From Hyposmocoma kahamanoa (taxonomy: Eukaryota > Arthropoda > Insecta > Lepidoptera > Cosmopterigidae), in NCBI RefSeq assembly GCF_003589595.1, contig NW_020653713.1, positions 2,737,551 to 2,801,550 of the forward strand: DNA of 64,000 nucleotides, written 5' to 3'. Positions 11,083 through 21,565 of this stretch are shown piece by piece. Every line of letters begins with the position of its first letter. Position 1 is the stretch's first letter. The notes under the pieces were generated by a model, which did no database searches, had not been told where the DNA came from, and saw only the letters and a program-made list of their open reading frames with translations. Both the position numbers and the translations under genes were made by a program.

Positions 11083-11340
11083 CAGTAGAGTTCCTTATGA
11101 AAGAGCTCATTCAGGGAAATAGTGCCACTTTACCGATCTCTGTTGCCAAGCAGAAATGTGAGCATTATAGCGTTCCGGTTTTGAAGGGTCCTCATTAAAT
11201 TGCTGGCACATAGGTGTAATGGCAATTTAAAGCTCCAAGTGACACTGTAACTGCTATGGACAGGCATGTCGCTTACCACCCAGGTACACGTCATGTTTCT
11301 CCCGCCACTTGGCGTCATAAAAAAATGTTTTTTTTTTTAT
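11083..11340 (+). repeat. GACGGGAC-family retroelement tail, copy 5
   Basis: Sense copy from 'cagtagagttccttatgaaa' to a terminal A/T-run after 'cttggcgtcataaaaaa'. Confidence 0.75.
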
Positions 11341-11549
11341 ATTGCAATGTCTTAGAGGCAATGTTAGGAGACGCGAAAGAGATAGCACCAAAGAGTTTCT
11401 AATATAAGTAGTAGTTAGAATCCCGGAGTTATAAATTTGTTTTGTGTGTTTGTAATATGTTACTAACATTTTTTTACTTCGGTAATGGATCTAGATGAAA
11501 AATTTGTAAAAATATAACGAATTCACAATATTTTATTTTTAATGAAAAT

Positions 11550-11660
11550 ATCATATATTTCTTGTGAAAGCACTCCACTAGTTTGTTATTATTATTAGCG
11601 CAAAGATTGCACAAACACGAAGAAAAAATATTTCGATATGATTGGAATGCATCCTGCTAC
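11550..11660 (-). repeat. SINE-3 tail, diverged
   Basis: Diverged copy of the 'actccactagtttgttat' tail with 'gcgcaaagattgcacaaaca'. Confidence 0.45.
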
Positions 11661-11848
11661 TGTTGCCTCGAGGGTGGATACTCAACATAATGCCTAGAAA
11701 AATTCATAAGATCTGTTAGCTCGATCTGTATCTCAGTTAACAGACATGTAGCTACGTGAAGCAACATACGAATAATAATAATAATAACATAACGACTGGA
11801 CGGTGGTCCAGTCAAATTCAGTTCGCAAGTATTACTTGAAGATTGGAT

Positions 11849-11978
11849 GAATATACACAGTCTTTCGCATCTCTTAAATATTGAACGTCTGCTTACAATC
11901 TATACACTACTACAAATTATTACATCACTACATTAATTGCATTCTTAAAATAATAGATGAAAGATTGTGTATACTTCA
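11849..11978. repeat. Inverted repeat, 22-bp arms
   Basis: The arms 11849-11870 ('gaatatacacagtctttcgc') and 11957-11978 ('gaaagattgtgtatacttc') are complementary except for a few bases, with an 86-bp spacer. It may be a small MITE or a chance structure. Confidence 0.5.
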
Positions 11979-11994
11979 TTATATGCACGACTAC

Positions 11995-12038
11995 GTAGCA
12001 ACGTGCTACGATTGTATTCCCTCGTAGCAATGCTACGA
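11995..12038. repeat. Two linked short palindromes
   Basis: GTAGCAACGTGCTAC at 11995-12009 is followed by TCGTAGCAATGCTACGA at 12022-12038. Both are built on the same GTAGCA/TGCTAC half-site. Confidence 0.6.
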
Positions 12039-12474
12039 ATCGTAATTTCAACGTCAATAGAAGTAACACGCATAAATAACCGTCTCAATACAAATTTGAC
12101 ATGAACACTCGTTTACCTTCGTCAAACGAAAACCAACTACGTTAAACCCTGAGCAGGTTCCGATTTTGCTGTCAGAACCACTTAATGCACGGAACTTAAA
12201 TACGGATTAAGTACGGAAACTTGAGGAGTTGTATCAAAATACCATTACTCAGTTGAGAGTAGCAAAACTGGGGAACATCCATCAAACACTCGTTCCGCAA
12301 ACTCGTTTGGAAATTAACAGATTTCGTTTTGAAACTTGTGGGCTGGATGGACGATTGTGTAGGAGATTTGAACAGAGATTCAACTTTTGTTTGGCGTATT
12401 GAATCTGATACTATAATTAAACTGCGAATTAAGGAACGGAAATCTTTGTCAAGTACAGTCAGGTACGTGGAGTT

Positions 12475-12845
12475 TTAAAAAAATGGAGGTTCTCAATCCG
12501 ACTATATGTTTTTTTATGTATGTTACGCGATAACTTCGCCATTTGTGAACCGATTTTGATGATTCTTTTTTTGTTGGAAAGAGGGTGCCTCAGTATTGGT
12601 CAAATTTAATTTTGAAGAAAATTATCCACCTCTAAGGGTGGCTGTTCACGCATGAAGGTTCATTTTTATAAATAGCGCCTAAATTTAAGCAATTATTTTA
12701 ATGGTTGATTTTGCTATTCTCTAATTCAAGGCGTTATTATTATTTTTTTTTATTATCTCTTGTGTCAAGTTCCGTATAGTGGCGAACTAGGGGATGAATC
12801 CGGGTTTGCGCACTTTCCGGTAACCGATTTCAATAAAACAATAAA
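12475..12845 (-). repeat. AACCGAC-family repeat
   Basis: Reverse copy with the middle segment ('gttcacgcatgaaggttc', 'aaatagcgcctaaattta', 'agtggcgaactaggggat') and the end 'cactttccggtaaccgattt'. Confidence 0.75.
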
Positions 12846-13069
12846 ATATTAAAATTTAGTTACATAGCTGACTTCGGTAGAAGAATCGTAATTCTTTATA
12901 TACACAATAAAAATGAATATCATGATGTTTTACAACCACGACATTAATTTCTTTTATGTTTCTTTTTTATTAAAATTATTTCGGCGTCTGTGAACCGATT
13001 TTGATGGTACTTTATTTGTTGGAAAGAGGGAACCTCAACATTGGTCCCATTTAAATTTGTAGAATATTA

Positions 13070-14346
13070 GGGGTTAAAGTATGAAATTGCCGTTTTATTG
13101 CAATAGGTTCTTTGAATTTTCATAGAATCTTCATGGTTTGAGGTTTTCGAAAGAAACTTTTTTCAAATGGTTTCTGTGATTTTTTTTTTAAATATGAAAC
13201 ATTTGAATATCGACTTTCAATTGTTTTTGTTATTCAATTTAGACAAGAAAGATGGATACTGCGAAAATTCGAGTGATTTTTGAATACGAGTTCCGACGCG
13301 GAACTAACGCGGCAGAAACAGCCCGCAATATCAATGCTGCGTTTGGAGAGGGGTCTACTAATGAACGCACCGTGCGATTTTGGTTTAAACGCTTTCGTGA
13401 TGGAAATTTCGACTTAAAGAACGAGGCACGAGGAAGACCGCCCACACAGGTGAATAACGATGAATTAAGAGAGATAGTGGAAGCCGATCCTAGTCAAACT
13501 ACCCAGGAATTAGCGGCATGGTTTAACGTTACCTTACCCACAATATTGACTCACTTGCGTCAAATCAATAAAATAAAAAAATACGAAAAATGGGTGCCTC
13601 ATGATTTGACTGATCTGCAGAAAGAAACGCGTGTTGAAACTTGTGTAGCCTTGTTGAACCGGTACAGAAATGAAGGAATATTGGATCGAATTGTAACATG
13701 TGATGAAAAGTGGATTCTTTATGATAACCGGAAAAGAAAAATGCAATGGCTGACCCCAGGTCAAATGCCACAACAGTGTCCTAAAGCAAAACTTACCAAT
13801 AAAAAGGTAATGGTAACTGTTTGGTGGTCTCAGCATGGTGTTATTCACTATAGTTTTCTCCGATCTGGTCAAGCAATAACGGCAGATGTCTATTGTGCCG
13901 AACTCCGAACCATGTTGACAAAACTAGCAGTAAAACAGCCCCGACTCATGAATCGATCTTCACCATTATTGCTCCACGACAACGCGAGACCTCACACAGC
14001 ACGAGAAACCATTTTGACCCTTCAGGAACTGCAGTTAGAAACCATTCGTCATCCTCCGTATTCACCAGACCTTGCTCCAAAGGACTACCATTTTTTTCGT
14101 GATTTGGACAATTATCTACGTGACAAGAAGTTTTCTTCCCAGGAGGCAGTACAAAATGCTTTCACACAGTTTGTGCAGTCTAGATCGTCGGAGTTCTATC
14201 GCAACGGCATTAATAACCTTCCCATTAGATGGCAGCAATGTATAGGTAATAATGGCAACTATTTTGATTGAATAAATTTGTTAAAAATTTAAAAAATAAA
14301 CAATTTAGATTTTCAGTACAAATCGGCAATTTCATACTTTAACCCC
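13070..14346 (+). mobile_element. Intact mariner element A (cecropia-like)
   Basis: This is a 1277-bp element with 23-bp terminal inverted repeats that begin GGGGTTAAAGTATGAAATTG at both ends, flanked by the TA target duplication (13068-13069 and 14347-14348). One intact transposase gene fills most of it. Its near twin lies at 37220-38495. High identity between the copies, intact ends and an open gene indicate recent activity in this lineage. Confidence 0.95.
13252..14271 (+). CDS. Mariner transposase A (DD34D), intact
   Basis: This 339-residue protein cuts the element at its inverted repeats and pastes it at TA sites, acting in the nucleus. The N-terminal half has the paired helix-turn-helix region (about residues 1-110) and the linker motif WVPHDL at 114-119 (family form WVPHEL). 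The DDE/D catalytic core has D151 (VTCDEKW), D243 (LHDNARPH) and D278 (APKDYHFF). Exactly 34 residues separate the last two, which defines mariner DD34D. YSPDLAP precedes the third aspartate. Length equals a complete mariner transposase. Wording such as 'VTCDEKWILYDN' and 'VMVTVWW' resembles the cecropia subfamily, recalled from memory. It differs from copy B at six residues: 6, 59, 201, 277, 318 and 332. The start is the first ATG after the 5' untranslated part of the element. Confidence 0.95.
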   Translation: MDTAKIRVIFEYEFRRGTNAAETARNINAAFGEGSTNERTVRFWFKRFRDGNFDLKNEARGRPPTQVNNDELREIVEADPSQTTQELAAWFNVTLPTILTHLRQINKIKKYEKWVPHDLTDLQKETRVETCVALLNRYRNEGILDRIVTCDEKWILYDNRKRKMQWLTPGQMPQQCPKAKLTNKKVMVTVWWSQHGVIHYSFLRSGQAITADVYCAELRTMLTKLAVKQPRLMNRSSPLLLHDNARPHTARETILTLQELQLETIRHPPYSPDLAPKDYHFFRDLDNYLRDKKFSSQEAVQNAFTQFVQSRSSEFYRNGINNLPIRWQQCIGNNGNYFD

Positions 14347-14493
14347 TATTATATTCCACTTCTAAGGTTGGAAAACCAGCGAATGATTCCGGTTTCGCGA
14401 ACTTTCCGTTTAGGATTTCAATGAAACGTGGCAAATAGATGTAATTCCAATAAAAAAGCCGGCAAGCCAAATTTCGAGGTGGTTTAATTATTT

Positions 14494-14690
14494 TGATACC
14501 AAGTGACGGGACAAATAATTCGTGCACCTGATGGTACGAGACACGCCTGTTCGTAACAGTTGCAGTGACGCTCACAGCTTTAAATCGCAAAGATCTTGTA
14601 ATGGTCAGCTCCAGTCGGATTGAGTGAGCATGAGGGGCACTGCGCCCGTTACCCTGAGATGTAAGTGACAACTCTCCCGTGCCTTTTTTT
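14494..14690 (-). repeat. GACGGGAC-family retroelement tail, copy 6
   Basis: Antisense copy with 'accaagtgacgggacaaata', 'gcacctgatggtacgagac' and 'gcccgttaccctgagatgta'. Confidence 0.7.
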
Positions 14691-14734
14691 TGTGGACACG
14701 AACCTACGTATATACCGTATACGTAATATACAAC

Positions 14735-14952
14735 AATAATAAAAACAACAATAAAGCACACACTCATAGAAACGCATTAAGGAATCCCTGCGTCGCGGGT
14801 GCCATAAATACACACATACACAACCACATATTACACCCAAACTCACTAGTGAAATAAATGTAGCTCATAGAAATATTTGTCCCGGCCCGGGAACCGAGGC
14901 CGGGACCTCTGCGTGGCAGACCAGTATGGTAACCGTTCGGTCACGGAGGCAG
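14735..14952 (-). mobile_element. SINE-1 copy
   Basis: Minus-strand tRNA-derived SINE like 10130-10344. The B box is mutated ('gggaaccgaggccggg'), so it is probably inactive. Confidence 0.8.
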
Positions 14953-16080
14953 CATGTAATACTTTTTTTTGTACTATGAAGTGATTTTAATTTCACCAGC
15001 ACCCTTAGCGCTCAGTTACACGACCACGCCTTCATGTACATTAATGGCGAATCTGAATTGTATTTACAAGGCAACAACATTTAAATTTCTCTGAATAATA
15101 CAACCGCGCGGTCGCCGTGCGGCCGCCGCGTATACCAAATTCAAGCCAGTCTCGTCCGCATTTCCGGGACGCTCATTTAAGTTAAAACGTAAATGCTAAA
15201 GACATAGAGCGAATTTTGCCATGATAGTTAGACGCACGCAATGCTGTCAATACTGCTTGGCGGCAGAAATAGGTGAGGTTGCTACTGCTACTACAACTAA
15301 TTAACGTAAGTAAACGTAATTTAAAAATAAAGGCATAAATGAAAAAAGAAATATATTTTAGATGAAAAATTACGACAACATAGAACAGTAAGTTGTATTA
15401 GAATACGCTAACAATAAGTACATAGTTCCAGGCTACCTTAGGATAGATAAATAGGGAGATGCAAAGGTGGTGCAAAGAATGTTTTCTAATAGTACTACTT
15501 AAAAAAAACACCCAACAACGTTTCAAAAGCACATGTGTCTTGTGCAGATGGCAAAAGAAAGAAAGGAAAACAAACAAACCAAACTCAAGATCCGCGCCAG
15601 AAGCGAAGCACGTTTTAATTCGTAACTTTTCGGGCTCGATGACTGCAGGCTGCAGCTCCCGTCACGTGACGGGAATCACAAAAGAACCACCGCCGTGCGA
15701 AGGGGGCGTATCCAGGCCGAAAGGGGGAGAGGTAAGTGCGGCAATAAAGGAAAGGCGTACAGAGGCACTTCTTTCAGGAAATTAGCTGTCACATTAGGTT
15801 GCTATTAGGAGAGAACTTGGTATTCGTTGATTAACCACCCCCGGATCGAATTTACGGGCTCTCGGCTTGTGGCCAACGTGGTTGGAATACTTAAGGGTTG
15901 AAAAGTCATTTGGAATACTAAATAACGAGGTCCTCGTTTCGAGGACGATTTGGTGATTTTCGAATTGGATTTTCTGTTTTGATGTTTCGAAGAATCTCGT
16001 TTGTATAACGAACAGATACCGGAATAGTTACAGTGTATTTCCAACGCTTCAAGTAACACAAGTGGTGTGGATAAGACGAA
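14953..16080. other. Single-copy stretch, no gene recognised
   Basis: A 108-codon open frame (15459-15785) has protein-unlike composition and is not called. A good 5' splice-site consensus (gag|gtaagtg) lies at about 15730, next to the palindromic E-box described separately, so a non-coding first exon is possible but unproven. Confidence 0.4.
15657..15674. promoter_or_regulatory. 18-bp palindrome centred on an E-box
   Basis: TCCCGTCACGTGACGGGA is a perfect palindrome centred on CACGTG, the target of bHLH-zip factors (USF, MITF and Max types). Its role is inferred only. Confidence 0.4.
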
Positions 16081-16225
16081 GGCTCCGGTTGCCAAGAACG
16101 CCCAATATTACATTCGTCGTTATCATTTTGCGATCACACTGGACGCGATACGACCTAACACTATCGTTACCTTCGTATTATGAAATGTTCGTACGAAATA
16201 TTGGGCGTTCTTGACGACCGGAGTG
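16081..16225. repeat. Inverted repeat with 29-bp arms
   Basis: The arms 16081-16109 and 16197-16225 are complementary at 25 of 29 positions (core 'caagaacgcccaatatt'), with an 87-bp spacer. A second small hairpin (catgctcac-gag-gtgagcatg) follows at 16230-16250. This is possibly a small MITE. Confidence 0.6.
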
Positions 16226-16259
16226 AGGACATGCTCACGAGGTGAGCATGAACGAAAGA

Positions 16260-16797
16260 AGGTGGCTTAGAATGGCCAATATTACCCTACTTGTACTATA
16301 CATGTGAAATGCAATAGATAAATGAGTGAATAACTTTTGAGTGAATAATTTGTAATCCCGGAATGATTGAAAACGAAAGCTTATAAAGATATTTTTCCTA
16401 CAATTGGTATTATAAAGGAACATTTGATCGTACATCTGAAGTGCTTTTAACACGTGAAAGTCATAAAAATAATATAACTACACAAAACAGTTAAGAACAA
16501 AAAAGTTATCGACTTAAACATCTCTGCTGAAAAGTTGTAATTTTGAAGGCTTATTACACAACTTTTCTTCATAATAAACTACCGCCGTAAAGTTATTGCT
16601 TAAAAACACGCATCAAGAATATACAATACAACAAAACACAATATAAAAATTATTATGTTTTGTAAAAAGTTATGGAACAAAAATTCTTGTTTATGATGTT
16701 AATAATATCATAGTCCTAGGAGGTTATATAGGTAATAACAAACACTTCTTTAAAACATATAGCAGCTAATGAACAGGATCGAAAGCAAAAAGGTTTG
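16260..16797. other. AT-rich stretch without a recognised feature
   Basis: Nothing recognised. Confidence 0.5.
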
Positions 16798-17250
16798 ACA
16801 TAATCTCAGTACAGAGTACTAAAAAAACCGACCTCAAAAGTAAGTGGAATTACGCCTATTTGCTAAGTTTTATTAAAATATCCCCTAGTTCGCCACTATA
16901 TAGGACTCTAGATACTGGAGATAATAAAAATCGGTTCTCACTACTCAAAGTATATTGAGAGAAAAACGCCTCGAATTAGAGAAATAGCAAAATCAACCAT
17001 TAAAGTAATTGCTCCTAAATTAAAGTTAGGCGCTATTTATAAAAATGAATCTTCATGCGTGAACAGCCACCCTTCGAGGTGGATGATTTTCTTCAAAATG
17101 AAATGGGACCACTATGGAAGTACCCCCTTTCCAACAAAAAAAGAATCATGAAAATCGATTCACAAATACCGGAGTTATCGCGTAACATACACACAAAAAA
17201 AAGAACATACAGACGAATTGAGAACCTCCTCCTTTTTTGAAGTCGGTAAA
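16798..17250 (+). repeat. AACCGAC-family repeat, full-length
   Basis: Complete copy from 'aatctcagtacagagtact' and 'aaccgacctcaaaagtaag' to 'cttttttgaagtcggtaa'. It contains a 61-codon open frame (17055-17240, 'MREQPPFEVDDFLQNEMGPL') that recurs in sister copies. See the findings. Confidence 0.8.
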
Positions 17251-17959
17251 AATGACAACTAAAGATAAAAAATATAGCATCTGTCAGCGGTGCAAATTAA
17301 ATTGAAACTAGTTATGACTAATGAGCTACTTGTATTCGCCGCAAAAGCGAACAGAGCACTCCTTTATTTTTTACCTTCAAATATTTTGTTATAGTACCTA
17401 CTAATAAACTAAATCATTATAACTTTTAACAAATAATCTGTATATGCCTATTTAGTTATATTATTGTGTAACTATGATAATAAAACTGATTTCTTTTGAC
17501 AATTGAGAAACTTATTTATACCATGTGAAAGAAAACAATAAAAAAAGTGCACCGTTATTTTACACTTGTTTCAAAACACGAACGACTCACATAACTTCAT
17601 TAAAGTACCGTTAAAACTTCAAAAACAAAATTCAGAACAATAACCGAACGAGCAACTTCGGCGTTCGTTTTTCAAAATAAAGTTTCGAACTAGAAAAAAA
17701 GAGCTGGCCATTTCCGAAGTTCGTTACACAGAGTTCGCGGTGTGTGCCACAGAAGCGCAATTAGGACAAAAGAGGGACAAAAGAGTGCAAAAAAGAGTTT
17801 CAAAAAGTGTCAAAGTGACCGATCCGTGTTGCAATCGACAGCCATTGTGAACTGTTTTATCGACAGTTCGTGAAAACGTTACGAAATACCTCACAACTCT
17901 TTACTCACCAATGGAGTCAAGTAGCTAAATAGTATTAACAAATGGATGATTAATTTTAT
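17251..17959. other. AT-rich stretch without a recognised feature
   Basis: Nothing recognised, including in the moderately GC-richer part 17640-17880. Confidence 0.5.
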
Positions 17960-18035
17960 TATGTTTACTACCATTTTTTAAATTTATTTTTTGCGAAATT
18001 ACTTCACTAGTTTGTTATAATTATTAATGTAAAGG
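17960..18035 (-). repeat. SINE-3 tail fragment
   Basis: 'tttgcgaaattacttcac' and 'tagtttgttataattatt', as in the other tails. Confidence 0.5.
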
Positions 18036-18286
18036 TGGGAAGAAAAACTTATGTAAGTTTAGTGCACACTTGCACTATATACTATAGCCATAGTTTCCCA
18101 ACGTGGTCCCTAACCCGTGGCCTCCCAGTGGACGTTGAAGAGTACTAGGTAGCGGACTCCAAAATAATTCGAGGGCGTTGATGTTGTCCAGGCGTGCAAA
18201 CGCATTTACAAATAGAAAAACCTGAATTATCTATATAAATTACACAAAATATATTTATAATAGTTTTATATATATGTAAAAAAAAA

Positions 18287-18328
18287 TAATGTGAGACTAT
18301 AAAAATATATTTTTATAGTCTCACATTA
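18287..18328. repeat. Perfect 42-bp palindrome
   Basis: The left half reads 'taatgtgagactataaaaat' followed by one more base, and the right half is its exact complement with no loop. Confidence 0.9.
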
Positions 18329-18361
18329 CAATTAAGTTTCATTGAATGTCACGATGTTTGT

Positions 18362-18560
18362 CCACCATGATATTCAATTATTTTTGTGAAATTACTCCAT
18401 TAGTTTGTTATAATTATTAATACAATGATCGAACACTTAGAAATAAATCACATGGGTCCGATTGGATTCGAACCATTGCTGGGAGACAGCAAACTCCTCC
18501 AACTAAGCCACAGAACGATAACCAACGGACCTTACGAATTTTCCCATGTGTTTATTGCAC
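18362..18560 (-). mobile_element. SINE-3, tRNA-derived copy
   Basis: On the minus strand a tRNA-like head ('ggttcgaatccaatcgg' as B box, 'gtggcttagttgg' as A box) is followed by the tail 'aactaatggagtaatttcac'. Pol III promoter boxes are recognisable. The acceptor stem was not found, so this is not a tRNA gene. Confidence 0.7.
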
Positions 18561-19383
18561 ATCTTTGCTTTTAGTTTTCAACGAGTTCTTCTTCTGTGAA
18601 AAATCTATGAAATTATAACTCATATTACGTTCTACGTTTAGACATATATATCATTTAAAATTTTATTTAGTATAAATTATAATATTGTATAAACATTGCT
18701 AAATGTTAGTTTCTAAAACCTACTTGCTTATTTTTACAAATTCTCGTATAGAGTCGAGTATAACAGGAAAAATATTCAGTATTTTTTCCTTGACCCAACA
18801 CTACCCATGACTATACCCAACGGTATAGGCCTCCCGTGATTTGTGCCATCCACCACGATTTTGCGCTAGTCTCACGTATAAATATTACAAATTAAGATTT
18901 TATAACCGCTCAAAATCCAGCTTATATTGCGAGATAATTTTCTGAAATACGAGACGTAACCAACAATATTAACAATTATTTAAATTTACGTCCCAAATAA
19001 ATATAGACGTGTTTAATAAATCAAGTCTAAACAAATGGTTTATTTGCTTACGGAATGAGGGCTTAATTAATACGGCGTTATTTCAGGAAATGTACATAAT
19101 ATTGTATATAAGGCGATAATGGGCCGTATCACGTTTATGTGATCCGCACAAGTTCTGTAGAATAATTATGACGGTGGCAACACTAAAATTAAATTACGTA
19201 TTTCGTTGTGCGACAAACGATCAGCTTTTTCACAATAACTACTAGAGTAATTTTCAGCTTAGTTTCGGCGGCAATTTTTATTATTGAAGTATTCGAGAAT
19301 ATTGTCGTGAAATTATTAAATAATATTGCTGGTTATTTATTCCATTCGAATATTAAAGAATGCTTCATGATAATATTTTCAAT
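18561..19383. other. AT-rich stretch without a recognised feature
   Basis: Nothing recognised. Confidence 0.5.
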
Positions 19384-19616
19384 CGACTTCAAAAAAGAGG
19401 AGGGTATCAATTCGACTGTATTTTCTTTTTTTTTTTACGTATTTTACATTTGTGAACTGATTTTGATGATTTCTTTTGTTGGAAAGAGCTTACCTCAGTA
19501 TTTGTGCTATTTAAATTTGAAGAAAATATTCCATATCTAAGGGTGGCAAGCCGGTAACCCATTTCAAGAAAACTTGGCAAATAGACGTACTTACACGAAC
19601 GTTTGAAGTCGAGTTT
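19384..19616 (-). repeat. AACCGAC-family repeat, short copy
   Basis: 'cgacttcaaaaaagaggagg' to 'cgaacgtttgaagtcgag', lacking the middle segment. A 110-codon open frame ending inside it is not a gene. Confidence 0.7.
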
Positions 19617-20440
19617 TTTTCTATAAAAAGTTATATATAATAAAAATTGCCACCGACATATACGAAATTAAACCATTACACCGAAAATAACCACTATAGT
19701 GTTCAAAATAGAAATAGGAGAGGCTGTTTTTTTTCTATTATGTTATGACTTTGTAACGTCAAAGTTGGTAGCGAACGCGTAAAATATTTTTTAATCGTTT
19801 TTTTGCACAATTTCCCTTGCGATTTCGTAACTGCAAATTCATTGGACAAGTTTCAATTATGCTGTTGCTACTTACCGTCAATATTCTTCGATTATTGCTG
19901 CACGATTCTCGAAATTGGTGTGGTGTTGATACCTGTAAAAAAGATAGAAAATTTATATCATCTATTATGGGTATGAAAAAATATGTAGAACATAAAAGAA
20001 CTTATATGAATGGAGGAAGCAAAGAAAAAACATTAACAGTGTGTATTATTTAACATCACAGGGGAAGAGAATTATGGTGACACATTGGGAGAACTGTACC
20101 TATGAACTTATAATGTAAGTTAAATGGAAAACATTGTCATGAAACCTGCATATTCAAAAGTTTGACAGCCCGCGTAAAAGCCCTTGTAAAGTCCCCAGCT
20201 CGTTGATTTACTCTTTTTTCTTTTTTATGTATTCAATCAAGATCAATCATTCAGTCACTTCTTTTTCTTTCTTTTAATTTTCACCCATTTATTTGAGTGG
20301 GCAAATGTTTCGCCATACAGCCTTTTCATAAAAATTCTATCCTAATTTTGTATTAATGGAAAAAGCGACAAACGCCAGTTATTTTAACTCTTTGAGTTTA
20401 TCTCATATGTCACCAAGAGTAGATGTTATGTAATTGTATA
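19617..20440. other. AT-rich stretch without a recognised feature
   Basis: Nothing recognised. Confidence 0.5.
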
Positions 20441-20473
20441 AGCCTTTATGTTTTTCAGTAGGTTTTTTTGTTA

Positions 20474-20690
20474 TAATATGAAGTGACTGGACGAACTGAT
20501 GGTAAGCTACACGCTTTTGCATAACAGTTGCAGTGCCACAAAGAGCTTTAAATCGCAAAGATCTGAGGCGCACTGCCACTGCGCCCGTCACCCTGAGACA
20601 TAAGTTGATAAGTCCCATGTGTCTGCAATTTCACCAGCACCCTTATCCTTCAAAACCGGAACATACTATGTGAATAGCAATTACGTGGCT
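20474..20690 (-). repeat. GACGGGAC-family retroelement tail, copy 7
   Basis: Antisense copy with 'aatatgaagtgactggacga', 'gcccgtcaccctgagacata' and 'ccttcaaaaccggaacata'. Confidence 0.75.
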
Positions 20691-20837
20691 CGACTCGGAA
20701 GAGACGCAGTTTCTATAAAGGAGAGGCAATCAAAGCTGCAGCATGCCTTACAAATGTTCTGTTTGTTGCCGATCTTTGTTTATGGTTTTTTGGAAAACTA
20801 AATACGCTAATTATTTTGTTTTGGATAATATATTTTA

Positions 20838-21080
20838 AATGCCTCTGTGGCGGAACGGTGACCATGCTGGACTGCCACGCAGAGGTCCCAGGTTCGATTC
20901 CCGGGCCGGTAGAAATATATGTATGGCCTCCATTTATTTCTCGTTAGTTTAGGTGTAATTACAAAAAATGGTTTCTATTTCTATTTGTACAATTTGTGCT
21001 TGTCTATGTGTGTGTCCATGGCACCCGCGACACAGGGTTACCTAGTGCGGGGCTATGTTGAGAGTGTGCGTTATTGTTAT
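20838..21080 (+). mobile_element. SINE-1, full copy
   Basis: Plus-strand tRNA-derived head ('cctctgtggcggaacggtg', then 'ccaggttcgattcccggg'), body 'gtgtccatggcacccgcgac', and end 'gtgtgcgttattgttatt'. A short internal expansion lies near 20960-20995. Confidence 0.85.
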
Positions 21081-21084
21081 TACG

Positions 21085-21400
21085 ATGTTGTAACACATTG
21101 AAATTTTAACTAAATTACCATTAAAGTTGCGTTAGGAAAATGCTTTACATCGAATCATAGGGCTTATAAGTGGCATTCCAGAACTTCCGCCGGGTGGGAT
21201 ACTTGGATGAAAGCTCATAGAATCGTCGTTCTTGGTCGTCGGCTGCCGCTTCCACTAGGTGGGACGGTGAGCTAACATCGAGGATGAGCCCGATTACGTC
21301 TCCTATGTCGATCATATAAGTACGTCAATAAAAGCCGTTACGTATTTGTAGCTTCAAGCGTCTCTCTTCACCCTGCCTCGCTTAGTATACCTATTACAAT
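21085..21400. other. Possible solo LTR (weak)
   Basis: The stretch starts TGTTGTAACAC and ends near TATTACA. It has a TATA-like 'catataagtacg' followed by 'aataaaag', the order seen in insect LTRs. No flanking target duplication was found, and no other copy is in the window. It could equally be single-copy DNA. Confidence 0.25.
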
Positions 21401-21494
21401 GTAAAAAAAAACTATGCACTGTAATTTACATTATATGTAACTTATGCCCTTTGTCTTAATTGTAATTTTGTTTCACATATAGGTGAAAATAAAG

Positions 21495-21565
21495 GTAGAC
21501 GTTGGAGCATGTACACCTAAATAATGCATATTCACTGTCGCCTTGAAAATTCTAAATTATAAAAT
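21495..21565 (-). repeat. CR1-like LINE 3' tip
   Basis: It repeats 'catgtacacctaaataatgc' and the following 'cgccttgaaaa' block seen in the 3' ends at 1146-1440 and 5285-5330. Confidence 0.55.

Larger units (their letters stand above)
12955..14445 (-). repeat. AACCGAC-family repeat split by a mariner
   Basis: The left part (12955-13067, with 'gtgaaccgattttgatggta') and the right part (14349-14445, with 'tattccacttctaaggttgg' and 'ggcaaatagatgtaattcc') are two halves of one copy, separated by the mariner at 13070-14346. Confidence 0.8.

Noticed and set aside
13534..13872. 112-codon antisense frame over mariner A (and its twin at 37694-38032)
   Set aside because: Exact shadow of the transposase gene; present in both copies only because the elements are near-identical.
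18362..18560. tRNA-like sequence on the minus strand
   Set aside because: Part of the SINE-3 family with an AT-rich tail; no acceptor pairing found.
19208..19540. 110-codon hydrophobic open frame
   Set aside because: Runs into an AACCGAC repeat and is AT-rich low-complexity sequence; no signal of coding.
21085..21400. A full LTR retrotransposon
   Set aside because: Only a weak LTR-like outline; no second LTR, primer-binding site or gag-pol frame in the neighbourhood.
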